From contig CAAHEJ010000117.1 in assembly GCA_900772495.1 (NCBI GenBank), positions 1-13,955 on the forward strand: a stretch of DNA of 13,955 nucleotides, in the 5' to 3' direction. The notes under the pieces are model-generated. The model was not told where the DNA came from. It was given only the letters and a program-made list of their open reading frames with translations, and searched no databases. Every line of letters begins with the position of its first letter. Position 1 is the first letter of the stretch. The stretch comes from an uncultured Campylobacter sp. (GTDB lineage Bacteria > Campylobacterota > Campylobacteria > Campylobacterales > Campylobacteraceae). A program made the position numbers and the translations under genes. Of this stretch, positions 6,936-13,955 are shown piece after piece.

Positions 6936-8171
6936 ATGCTTGATTTAAAGCTTTTGGAAAAAGACTTTGACAGCGTTGCAGCGAAGTTAAAGGCAAAAAA
7001 GGTTGATGAAAATTTGCTTAAAAATTTGCAAATTTGCTTTGTGAATTTAAAAAAAGAACGCGCTAAGCTCGAAGAAGCGCAAGCCTTTCAAAACAAGTTT
7101 TCAAAAGAGTTGGCAAGTGCGAGCGATAAAGAAAATTTAAAGGCAAAGCTTAATGAAAACAAGGCAAAAATCAACGAGCTGAATTCAAGGGTAAATGAAA
7201 TTCAAAACGAGCTTTTAGAGCTTGCTCACAGCGTGCCAAATATACCCGATGAGTGCGTGCCTGTTGGAGATGATGAGAATGACAATGTCGAGCTTAAAAA
7301 AGTGGGCGAGCTACCAAAATTTGATTTTGCCGCAAAAGAGCATTTTGAGCTGGGCGAAAAGCTTGGCTGGCTTGACTTTGTGCGTGGTGTGAAAATCGCT
7401 GGAAGTCGCTTTTGCGTGCTTAAAAATGAGGGCGCGAGATTAAGCCGCGCTCTTGTAAATTATATGATAGATTTTAACGCTAGTCGGGGCTTTGAGCTAG
7501 TAAATGTGCCTTTTATCGTAAATTCTACCACTATGTTTGGCACAGGACAGCTGCCAAAATTCAAAGATGATGCCTATAAAATCGAGGGTGAGGACAGCTA
7601 TCTCATCTCCACTTCTGAAATTCCTGTAACCAACCTTTACGCTGATGAAATTTTAGCAAGCGAGAATTTGCCTATCAAAATGACTTGTTATAGTGCTTGC
7701 TTTCGCAAAGAGGCTGGCTCTGCTGGGCGCGATACAAGGGGCATTATAAGGCAACATCAGTTTGAAAAGGTCGAGCTTGTAAGCATTACAAAGCCTGAAC
7801 AAAGCGAGAGTGTTTTTGATGAAATGCTAGAATGCGCAAGCGATTTGCTGACGAGTTTAGGGCTAGCGCACCGACAAGTGCTTTTATGCACGGGAGATTT
7901 GGGTTTTTCAGCGGCTAAGACTATTGATTTAGAAGTGTGGCTAGCTGGGCAAAACAAATTTAGAGAGATAAGCTCCGTGTCAAACTGCCGTGATTTTCAA
8001 GCAAGACGGGCTAAAATTCGCTTTAAAAATGAGCGGGGCAAAAATGAACTTGTGCATACCCTAAATGGCTCGTCCCTAGCCGTAGGGCGCACGCTTGTGG
8101 CGATAATGGAAAATTATCAGCAAAAAGACGGCAGCATTTGCGTGCCTGACGCGCTTAGAAAGTATCTGTAA
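6936..8171 (+). CDS. serS: Seryl-tRNA synthetase
   Basis: Class II synthetase that charges tRNA-Ser (and tRNA-Sec where present). The 411-residue product has the typical N-terminal antiparallel coiled coil that holds the long variable arm of the tRNA (about residues 27-100, Lys/Glu/Leu-rich). The catalytic domain has GTGQLPKF (202-209) and the serine-recognition TSE loop (226-228). Class motif 2 is at about 256-281 (CFRKEAGSAGRDTRG, then HQFEKVE). SSVSNCRDFQARR is at 346-358 and motif 3 at about 378-394 (NGSSLAVGRTLVAIMENYQ, Arg385). AAAGGG precedes the ATG, and trpS ends 10 bases upstream. The assignment is firm. Confidence 0.98.
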   Translation: MLDLKLLEKDFDSVAAKLKAKKVDENLLKNLQICFVNLKKERAKLEEAQAFQNKFSKELASASDKENLKAKLNENKAKINELNSRVNEIQNELLELAHSVPNIPDECVPVGDDENDNVELKKVGELPKFDFAAKEHFELGEKLGWLDFVRGVKIAGSRFCVLKNEGARLSRALVNYMIDFNASRGFELVNVPFIVNSTTMFGTGQLPKFKDDAYKIEGEDSYLISTSEIPVTNLYADEILASENLPIKMTCYSACFRKEAGSAGRDTRGIIRQHQFEKVELVSITKPEQSESVFDEMLECASDLLTSLGLAHRQVLLCTGDLGFSAAKTIDLEVWLAGQNKFREISSVSNCRDFQARRAKIRFKNERGKNELVHTLNGSSLAVGRTLVAIMENYQQKDGSICVPDALRKYL

Positions 8172-8179
8172 GGACAAAG

Positions 8180-10462
8180 ATGGCAGAAGAGGTTGTTTTA
8201 GAAAAAACAAGCGAGCAAGACTCATCAAATGAAACTGCGCCCAAAAAGGACTGGAAAAAGGACGGCAGGCTCATCTTTGGCGCGGCGCTTTTAGTGGGCG
8301 TGGTGTTTTTGCTGATAACAACCTTGCTTTTTGAGAGTTTAACGGGCATAACGCCTAAAAATGTCATCATACCCACAGCCATACAAGCTGCCGAAGCGAT
8401 GAGAGATGAAGAAAATTTTAAATTTGAGATGACAAAGATTGACGGAATGATACAAAAGGCAAACGCTCTTTATCTGCGTGGCGAAATGGAACAAGCCTTA
8501 AAAATTTATGAACAAATCGCCGTTTATAGTGAATCGCTGTCAAATTATAATTTAGGCGTTGCCAAAATGAATCAGCACAATTACAAAGACGCCTTAGAAA
8601 GCTTTAAAAAGGCTATTGAAAGCGGCGAAAACCAAACGGTCGCTGCCATAAATGCCGCCGTTTGCTCGCTTTATCTTAACGACAAGGCGAAATTTGAGTA
8701 TTATGTGGATTTAGCTTATGTGTATTTGCCAAATGAAAGCCGCTCGCAGCTTTTTAATTATTATTTGAGTTTGATTTATTATTACAAGGGCTTTTACCCC
8801 GAAGCCTTGCAAATGCTGCAAAAAATCGACAACGAAATTTACGCTGATAATGCGAAGTATTTAAGCGCAAAAATTTACGCTAAAATGGGGCTAAATGAGC
8901 GGGCTTTGCAGAATTTACAAAGGCAAGGCAGCTATGAAAGTAGCCTTTCTATGGGGCTTTTGTATGCTAGGGTTGGAGACTACGCCAAAGCCACAGCCGC
9001 GCTTGAACGCTCGATGAAAATCGACAAAGAAAGAAACGCAAGCATTGCTGCTTTAAATTTAATCGACTTAAAAGTAGGCAACTACCAAAGTATGCTTTAC
9101 CGCACAAATGTGTATTTTGCGGGCGAGGAAAATTTGATTTTGGATAGACATAAAATCAAAGTGCGCCTTAAAAAAGAGCTTTCAGACATACAAATGGCGC
9201 AAAAAAACTTTGCTAAGGACTTTATGGCGAGCAAAAAAGAACAAGCGAATTTGCTTTTTTATTTCGCGCCTTATCAGGTTTTTGACGCCAAACAAGCAGC
9301 AAACTACATAAACAAGGCAAATGTCAGCAACTACATACAAAAACAACAAAACAACATAGCCCTTTTAAACGCCAGCTCCACGCTTTCATCAGTAAATGTC
9401 AAGCTTGCTAAAATCATCTCAAACGCGATTAACAACGAGTTGCAATCGGCTAACACTGATTTTAAAGTGCTTTTAAGTAGCTACAAAGAACACAGCATTT
9501 TACACTATAATCTTGCACTAAGCTACGCCCAACTTCAAAAATTTGACTTAGCTTACAAACACTTTTCAAGCGCGTATCACTTAGACCCTAAAAACTACGC
9601 TGCTGGTGCTTTTGCCGTGCTTACAGGAGCATTAAGCGACAAAGATACCACGCGTTTTATCGCTGAGATTAACGAAAATATCAACGCTGATTTGAATTTT
9701 AACGGACTGATTTATCAAAGTATTATTTCTTTTGCAAATGGCGATTATTTGGCGATGATGCCGTTTTTAGACACAGACACCGATGAAACACCTTTTCATC
9801 TCATCGTTAAAATTATCATCGCTAAAAACAACGGCTTACACAACCAAAATGACACACTCACTGCAAAACTCAAAGACAAAATGAGTGATGATTTGTTGGC
9901 AAACATTTTGTTTTTTAACTCCAAAAATTCAAATTTAAACATAAAAGAATACTCGCAAAATGCCCAACTTTATTTTAAAGAGATGAGGATAAACTACACC
10001 AAACTTGCTAGCGGAGCAAATGTTATAATGGATAATTATATACTTTTAATGCGAATTTGTGGGCTTTTAAACCAAGAGCGCGAAAAAATCAAACAAGCCC
10101 TCACCGTAAGTGCGGGAAGCAACGAAGTGGGATTAAGTCGCGTTTTAGCTTATATGAATATCTACGCGGGGCTTTTTGAGGAAGCTTATGGCTTGTATGA
10201 TATTTTAATCAACGATTATAAAATCAAAGATTCGAGGATATATTTTTTAGCCGCAGTTGCTGCTGTGGGTGCTGGCAATCCAAATGCCGCCATAGCACTT
10301 TTAGAGCTTTCAAAGCTTGAAAATGCGAGCAATCAAGAAGCCACACTTGCGCTTGCGCTTTTATACCACGAAGTGCAAAACTATGAACCAGCACTCTTTC
10401 AATACGGACGACTGACAAACAAATTCCAAAGTGAATTTTTTACCTTTGAGCTTGGCGAGTAG
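8180..10462 (+). CDS. pflB: Membrane-anchored TPR protein, probable flagellar motor scaffold PflB
   Basis: The 760-residue protein has a charged cytoplasmic N-terminus of about 30 residues, one membrane helix (about 31-51, LIFGAALLVGVVFLLITTLLF region cut at its ends) and a large, probably periplasmic, helical region. TPR-like pairs are clear at about 90-150 (ALYLRGEMEQALKIYEQIA), 190-285 (YYKGFYPEALQMLQKI; ARVGDYAKATAALERSM), 437-475 (NLALSYAQLQKFDLAYKHF, then AYHLDPKNYAAG) and near the C-terminus (about 700-750). From memory, the gene directly after serS in C. jejuni is Cj0390 (PflB), which with PflA builds the periplasmic disk that holds a wide stator ring in the high-torque Campylobacter flagellar motor. 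Architecture and position both fit; without an alignment the name is an inference. AAGGA overlaps the serS stop, 5-9 bases before the ATG. Confidence 0.85.
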   Translation: MAEEVVLEKTSEQDSSNETAPKKDWKKDGRLIFGAALLVGVVFLLITTLLFESLTGITPKNVIIPTAIQAAEAMRDEENFKFEMTKIDGMIQKANALYLRGEMEQALKIYEQIAVYSESLSNYNLGVAKMNQHNYKDALESFKKAIESGENQTVAAINAAVCSLYLNDKAKFEYYVDLAYVYLPNESRSQLFNYYLSLIYYYKGFYPEALQMLQKIDNEIYADNAKYLSAKIYAKMGLNERALQNLQRQGSYESSLSMGLLYARVGDYAKATAALERSMKIDKERNASIAALNLIDLKVGNYQSMLYRTNVYFAGEENLILDRHKIKVRLKKELSDIQMAQKNFAKDFMASKKEQANLLFYFAPYQVFDAKQAANYINKANVSNYIQKQQNNIALLNASSTLSSVNVKLAKIISNAINNELQSANTDFKVLLSSYKEHSILHYNLALSYAQLQKFDLAYKHFSSAYHLDPKNYAAGAFAVLTGALSDKDTTRFIAEINENINADLNFNGLIYQSIISFANGDYLAMMPFLDTDTDETPFHLIVKIIIAKNNGLHNQNDTLTAKLKDKMSDDLLANILFFNSKNSNLNIKEYSQNAQLYFKEMRINYTKLASGANVIMDNYILLMRICGLLNQEREKIKQALTVSAGSNEVGLSRVLAYMNIYAGLFEEAYGLYDILINDYKIKDSRIYFLAAVAAVGAGNPNAAIALLELSKLENASNQEATLALALLYHEVQNYEPALFQYGRLTNKFQSEFFTFELGE

Positions 10463-10501
10463 GTTTTGTGTGTAAGGCAAAACATATACAAAAATATAAC
10501 G

Positions 10502-10529
10502 CAAAATTCACATCAAAGCGTGAATTTTG
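10502..10529 (+). terminator. Possible transcription terminator after pflB
   Basis: A perfect 10-bp inverted repeat, CAAAATTCAC paired with GTGAATTTTG, encloses an 8-base loop (10512-10519), about 40 bases after the pflB stop. The stem is AT-rich and its 3' arm ends in TTTTG rather than a longer T-run. It is therefore a weak intrinsic terminator at best, but it is the only good hairpin between this operon and mnmG. Confidence 0.5.
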
Positions 10530-10599
10530 AGTAAATTTGACAAGTTTCAATTTGCAAAATTTTAAGGGATAAAAAAGAAAGATTTGCGAAAATTTAATA

Positions 10600-10605
10600 T
10601 ATAAT
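10600..10605 (+). promoter_or_regulatory. Probable -10 element of mnmG
   Basis: A perfect TATAAT followed by TTG lies in a very AT-rich stretch 33 bases before the mnmG ATG. Initiation near 10612 would give a leader of about 27 bases. Only a weak purine-rich site (GAAAGAG, 10625-10631) is seen ahead of the ATG. There is no clear -35, as is usual for Campylobacter sigma-70 promoters. Confidence 0.65.
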
Positions 10606-10638
10606 TTGAGTTTTATTTAGGTATGAAAGAGTAAATTT

Positions 10639-12507
10639 ATGTTTGACATTATCGTAATCGGTGGCGGACACGCAGGCATCGAAGCTTGCGCTGTGGCTGC
10701 TAGAATGGGCAAAAAAACCCTACTTTTAACCACGCTCATCGAGCAAATCGGGGCTGCTTCGTGCAATCCTGCCATAGGCGGCTTAGCCAAAGGGCATTTG
10801 GTGAAAGAGCTTGATGCTATGGGCGGATTTATGGGGCTTATCACGGATAAATCGGGCATTCAATTTCGCGTGCTGAATGAAAGCAAGGGCGTTGCTGTGC
10901 GTGGCTCACGCGCTCAAATTGATATGGATGCTTATAAAATCAACGCCCGAAACGCGCTTTTTGCCCTAAAAAATTTACAAATTTCACAAGAACAAGCTGT
11001 TGAATTTATCGCCGAAAATGACGAGATAAAGGGCGTTCGCACAAATTTAAATAACGAATACCTTGCACAAAAAATCATTCTCACCACAGGGACATTTTTA
11101 AGCGGCTTAATCCACATAGGCAAGCGGCAAATCAAGGCTGGGCGTGTGGGCGAAATGCCATCTTATGAGCTTTCAAGCTCGCTTAAAAATTTACCCTTAC
11201 GCATAGGACGGCTTAAAACAGGCACTTGCCCAAGAGTTGATGCAAAGAGCATTGATTTTAGCGTGCTTGAACTCCAAAATGGCGATGAAAACCCAAAGCC
11301 ATTCAGCTTTCGCACTAAAAATTTCGCTTTAAATCAGCTTCCTTGCTTTATCGCTCGCACAAATTTAACCACACACGAGCTAATCCGCGCAAATTTTTAC
11401 CGCGCCCCCCTTTTTACAGGGCAGATTGAGGGCGTGGGACCTAGGTATTGCCCGTCCATTGAGGATAAAATCAACCGCTTTGCAGACAAAGAAAGCCACC
11501 ATCTTTTCATCGAGCCGCAGACAAAGGATGCTATGGAGTATTATATCAACGGCTTTTCGACTTCTTTGCCTTATGAGGTGCAGCTATCAGCACTTCACAG
11601 CATACAAGGCTTTGAAAAGGCTATTATAACGCGTTTTGGATATGCTATCGAGTATGATTATATCGAGCCAACGCAGTTAAAGCATAGTTTGGAGCTTAAA
11701 AGCGTGAAAAATCTTTATTGTGCGGGGCAAATCAACGGCACGACAGGCTATGAGGAAGCAGCAGCGCAGGGCTTTATGGCTGGTGTGAATGCCGTCCTTG
11801 CCATTGAGGGTAAAAAGCCCTTTGTTTTGGGGCGTGATGAGGCTTATATAGGCGTGATGATTGATGATTTGGTGATTAAAGGCACGAAAGAACCTTATAG
11901 AATTTTTACTTCGCGAGCTGAGTATCGTTTGCTTTTGCGCGAGGAAAATGCGATTTTACGGCTTGGCAAATATGGCTATGAGTTTGGTTTGCTTGATAAT
12001 GCTGAATTTTCCTTTATAAGCGAGGCTAAAAGTGCGGTGAGTGAGGGTTTAGAGTTTTTGCTTAACACTCAATGGACGCCAAATTCGGCTAATAACGCCT
12101 TTTTAGAGCGACTTAACGAAGAAAAAATAAGCTCTGTCGTGTCTTTGCAAAAGATAGTTGCCCGCCCTAGCTTTACAGCGCAAAAGTTGCGTGAGCTTGA
12201 TGAGAGATTTGCGCCTTTGAGCGAGTATTGTTTGAGTGAGATTATGAACGAGGCGAAGTATCATCACTACATAGCTCAGCAAAAAGAGCAAATTCAAAAG
12301 ATGAGGGCATTAAGTGAGCTTGAAATCCCTGAAAATTTTGACTTTAAAAGCGTAAGTGGGCTTAGTAATGAAGTGGTTGAAAAGCTCACTCAAATTCGCC
12401 CGCCAACGCTTTATGCAGCAAGTAGGATAAGCGGCATAACCCCAGCCGCCCTTGACATACTGCAAATTTACATTAAAATGCGAGGGAAAAATAAAATTTT
12501 ACTTTGA
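10639..12507 (+). CDS. mnmG: tRNA uridine-5-carboxymethylaminomethyl modification enzyme MnmG (GidA)
   Basis: FAD enzyme that works with the GTPase MnmE to put carboxymethylaminomethyl (or aminomethyl) on the wobble uridine of certain tRNAs, improving decoding. The 622-residue length is typical. The N-terminal FAD loop is IIVIGGGHAGIEAC (4-17). The first family signature, SCNPAIGGLAKGHLVKELDAMGG (quoted here as SCNPAIGG at 41-48 and KELDAMGG at 56-63), contains Cys42. RLKTGTCPRV is at 191-200, GVGPRYCPSIEDKI with Cys271 at 265-278, and the second signature GQINGTTGYEEAAAQGF at 363-379. Cys42 and Cys271 match the two cysteines important in the E. coli enzyme. A C-terminal helical domain for MnmE contact follows. 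It is a single-gene unit here, converging on murI with three bases between stops; mnmE is not in the window. Confidence 0.98.
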   Translation: MFDIIVIGGGHAGIEACAVAARMGKKTLLLTTLIEQIGAASCNPAIGGLAKGHLVKELDAMGGFMGLITDKSGIQFRVLNESKGVAVRGSRAQIDMDAYKINARNALFALKNLQISQEQAVEFIAENDEIKGVRTNLNNEYLAQKIILTTGTFLSGLIHIGKRQIKAGRVGEMPSYELSSSLKNLPLRIGRLKTGTCPRVDAKSIDFSVLELQNGDENPKPFSFRTKNFALNQLPCFIARTNLTTHELIRANFYRAPLFTGQIEGVGPRYCPSIEDKINRFADKESHHLFIEPQTKDAMEYYINGFSTSLPYEVQLSALHSIQGFEKAIITRFGYAIEYDYIEPTQLKHSLELKSVKNLYCAGQINGTTGYEEAAAQGFMAGVNAVLAIEGKKPFVLGRDEAYIGVMIDDLVIKGTKEPYRIFTSRAEYRLLLREENAILRLGKYGYEFGLLDNAEFSFISEAKSAVSEGLEFLLNTQWTPNSANNAFLERLNEEKISSVVSLQKIVARPSFTAQKLRELDERFAPLSEYCLSEIMNEAKYHHYIAQQKEQIQKMRALSELEIPENFDFKSVSGLSNEVVEKLTQIRPPTLYAASRISGITPAALDILQIYIKMRGKNKILL

Positions 12508-12510
12508 TTT

Positions 12511-13257
12511 TCACTCCCCAAGCCAAATTTTTGCCGTGTTTTTGAGCGCTTTTATGTCGCTTGTGGCGTAAAAACTCACCTTGCTTTTGTGCTTTTTGCT
12601 CACAAGTTTAAATTCGCTTTGAAGCTGCGAAACTATGGCATCGCCTGAGTGTATGAGCTTTGTTTGTGCGCCAAAATAGCCCTGCAAAGCCTTGCTTAAA
12701 AGCGGAAAGTGCGTGCAGCCGAGTATGAGCGCATCGGGCTTTTTGCAAAGTGCGCTAAAATAATGCCTGAACGCGCTTTGCACCAACTCACCCTCGAAAA
12801 TCCCCTCTTCGACCATAGGTACGAAAAGCCCTGTCGCCAGAGCCTCTATATGCTTAAAGCCCGCATTTGCCAGCCTTTTTTGGTAGCGTTTTGAGTTGAT
12901 AGTGGCTTTGGTAGCGATGACGAGAATTTGGCTGTCTTTGTCCGCTAACGCCTTATTTACCGCAAGCACACCCGCATCGATGACGCCTAAAATCGGTATA
13001 TTCGAGTTTGCGCGAAGGGCTTTGAGCGCATACGCACTTACCGTGTTGCACGCGATGATGAGCATATCGATACAAAAGGGCTTGAAAAAGTCCAACGCTT
13101 CGAGCGAAAAGCGCACTATCGTCTCTTTGTCCTTTACCCCATAAGGCACGCGCGCCGTGTCCCCAAAATAAACTATCTCATCAAAAAGCCTTGCATTAAG
13201 CAGGCTTTTTAGCACACTTAGCCCGCCCACACCGCTGTCAAAAACGCCTACTTTCAT
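12511..13257 (-). CDS. murI: Glutamate racemase
   Basis: MurI interconverts L- and D-glutamate without a cofactor, supplying D-Glu for the peptidoglycan stem peptide in the cytoplasm. The 248-residue protein has the N-terminal GVFDSGVGGLSVLK (4-17, Asp7, Ser8) and YFGDTARVPYG (30-40). The two catalytic cysteines lie in the expected places: Cys70 in IACNTVSA and Cys181 in LGCTHFPLL, followed by His183. Glu151 in the PMVEEG turn is also typical. The ATG at 13257 overlaps the stop of the NlpC/P60 gene in ATGA, so it is probably co-translated with that gene. Its stop faces the mnmG stop. The order nhaA, lipoprotein, murI is the same as I recall in C. jejuni (Cj1654c-Cj1652c). Confidence 0.97.
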   Translation of the reverse strand: MKVGVFDSGVGGLSVLKSLLNARLFDEIVYFGDTARVPYGVKDKETIVRFSLEALDFFKPFCIDMLIIACNTVSAYALKALRANSNIPILGVIDAGVLAVNKALADKDSQILVIATKATINSKRYQKRLANAGFKHIEALATGLFVPMVEEGIFEGELVQSAFRHYFSALCKKPDALILGCTHFPLLSKALQGYFGAQTKLIHSGDAIVSQLQSEFKLVSKKHKSKVSFYATSDIKALKNTAKIWLGE

Positions 13258-13796
13258 CTTAAATACCGCCTTGCTCCTATGAATTTGCCTTTCCAGTAAC
13301 TTGAATTCATCGACACCTTTTTCACTCCGCCTTTTGTAGAAAGATGGATAAACTCATCGCCCACCACATAAATGCCCGTGTGAAGCCCATTTGGTCCTTG
13401 TCCTGTGCGGAAAAAAACTATGTCCCCAGCCTTTAAAGCCGACTTTTGCACGCCCACGCCGCTTTGAAACTGCGCCACTGTCGTGCGTGGAATTTTAGAG
13501 TGAAAATGCTCCCTAAACGCTGTTTGGATAAAGCCAGAGCAATCAGCCCCGCCAACGCTTCTCCCGCCTAAACGATAAGGCGTGTTTTGCCATTTTTTTT
13601 GGATACGCAAAAGCTCGCTTATAGTCGCTGAATTTGAAGCATTTGGGCTAAATTCGCCCGCATTTTGCGAAAGGGCATTTGATGAAAATTCGCCTTGAAA
13701 GCCGTCCTTGCCAGAAATGCGCGCAAGCATAGCGTTGCAAGCATTTAGGCTAAACGCCACAGCCACACTCACGCAAAAAAGGGCAAATTTTTTCAT
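13254..13796 (-). CDS. NlpC/P60-family lipoprotein, probable peptidoglycan endopeptidase
   Basis: The 180-residue protein starts with a lipoprotein signal peptide: MKK, a hydrophobic stretch, then the lipobox LNAC with the acylated Cys at 20. Ser, not Asp, is at 16 and Asn at +2, so the +2 rule does not suggest inner-membrane retention. A low-complexity Asn/Ser/Ala linker (about 31-60) contains GEFSSNA (35-41) and GEFSPNA (47-53). The NlpC/P60 domain fills 61-180, with Cys86 in GGADCSGFIQ, His139 in GLHTGIY and His151 as likely third residue. AGDIVFFR (123-130) is typical of the fold. Members usually cut between D-Glu and the diamino acid of wall peptides, and the context with murI fits. The substrate is inferred, not shown. 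Confidence 0.9.
   Translation of the reverse strand: MKKFALFCVSVAVAFSLNACNAMLARISGKDGFQGEFSSNALSQNAGEFSPNASNSATISELLRIQKKWQNTPYRLGGRSVGGADCSGFIQTAFREHFHSKIPRTTVAQFQSGVGVQKSALKAGDIVFFRTGQGPNGLHTGIYVVGDEFIHLSTKGGVKKVSMNSSYWKGKFIGARRYLR
13638..13694 (-). repeat. Short duplicated motif in the lipoprotein linker
   Basis: Two 21-bp segments starting GGCGAATTT encode GEFSSNA (residues 35-41) and GEFSPNA (47-53), 36 bp apart from start to start. They differ at a few bases. The repeat lies in the flexible linker between the acylated Cys and the catalytic domain. Confidence 0.5.
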
Positions 13797-13955
13797 TTCG
13801 TAAAGAATTTAAGGTAAATAAAGCCCACAATGCCCGAGCAAAAAGACGCCATTAAAATGGCGAGATTGTCAGCATAGTTGTAGGTGTCAGCCGCCGAGTA
13901 GGCAAGCCCGTCTATGAAAAGGCTCATCGTAAAGCCTATGCCCGTGAGTATGCAA
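13793..13955 (-). CDS. nhaA: Na+/H+ antiporter NhaA (partial, last 53 residues)
   Basis: I translated the minus strand from the right edge to a TGA at 13793-13795. The 53 residues begin with LTGIGFTMSLFIDGLAYS, which matches the conserved GIGFTMSLFI segment near the C-terminus of NhaA. A final hydrophobic helix (NLAILMASFCSGIVGFIYL) and a short FFTK end follow. NhaA exchanges sodium for protons across the inner membrane. The rest lies outside the window. The TGA overlaps the ATG of the NlpC/P60 lipoprotein in ATGA. C. jejuni, as I recall, has two adjacent nhaA copies here; the window cannot show whether this organism does. Confidence 0.9.
   Translation of the reverse strand, partial: CILTGIGFTMSLFIDGLAYSAADTYNYADNLAILMASFCSGIVGFIYLKFFTK

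Noticed and set aside
10623..10634. A micro-ORF, ATGAAAGAGTAA, in the mnmG leader
   Set aside because: Three codons with no ribosome site; it would be expected by chance in an AT-rich leader. It could matter only if the leader were shown to be translated.
11405..11415. C6 followed by T5 inside mnmG
   Set aside because: It is too short for a contingency tract, and the reading frame is intact with all motifs present.
12486..12517. A weak AT hairpin (GAAAAAT with ATTTTC) at the mnmG-murI junction as a shared terminator
   Set aside because: The stem has about six A-T-rich pairs with a bulge and no clear T-run at its end, so it is not convincing.
1..13955. CRISPR arrays, insertion sequences, tRNA or rRNA genes, toxin-antitoxin pairs or phage genes
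   Set aside because: I found no regularly spaced repeats, transposase motifs, cloverleaf sequences or small paired ORFs. Nearly all of the window is covered by recognisable housekeeping genes.

Overview
The window is chromosomal, gene-dense housekeeping DNA from a Campylobacter-type epsilonproteobacterium (Campylobacterota). Three things point there. The block der-aroK-trpS-serS followed by a large membrane-anchored TPR protein matches the arrangement I recall from Campylobacter jejuni (Cj0386-Cj0390). The pairs yajC-secD-secF next to lnt, and murI next to an NlpC/P60 lipoprotein and nhaA, are also Campylobacter arrangements. The promoters that can be seen have a -10 element (TAGAAT, TATAAT) with T/A-rich upstream DNA and no obvious -35. 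I cannot name the species; the codons look more GC-rich than those of C. jejuni.

Layout. Positions 1-2537 (minus strand) carry yajC-secD-secF, the accessory membrane part of the Sec protein-export machine; secF runs off the left edge. From 2510 to 10462 (plus strand) lies a tight run of six genes: lnt (lipoprotein N-acylation), der (GTPase for 50S ribosome assembly), aroK (shikimate kinase), trpS and serS (tRNA charging) and pflB (a TPR scaffold of the Campylobacter flagellar motor). Gaps or overlaps between them are at most 12 bases, so one long transcript is likely. Positions 10463-10638 are the only real intergenic stretch; it holds a hairpin that may end the long transcript and a TATAAT promoter for mnmG (tRNA wobble-uridine modification, 10639-12507). 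From 12511 to the right edge, on the minus strand and convergent with mnmG, lie nhaA (C-terminal end only), an NlpC/P60 lipoprotein and murI (glutamate racemase), joined by two 4-base ATGA start-stop overlaps.

The genes share an envelope and translation theme. SecDF/YajC exports precursors and Lnt finishes lipoproteins, possibly including the NlpC/P60 lipoprotein encoded here. MurI supplies D-glutamate to the wall that this hydrolase probably cuts. Der, TrpS, SerS and MnmG serve translation.

I see no mobile element, CRISPR array, tRNA or rRNA gene, phage gene or defence system, and no strong case for a previously undescribed system. The most unusual item is the C-terminus of Lnt, where the coding sequence ends in an Asn/Ser/Asp/Glu-rich tail built from 21-bp tandem repeats. 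The head-to-head overlap of the yajC and lnt 5' ends is the other item most worth checking.
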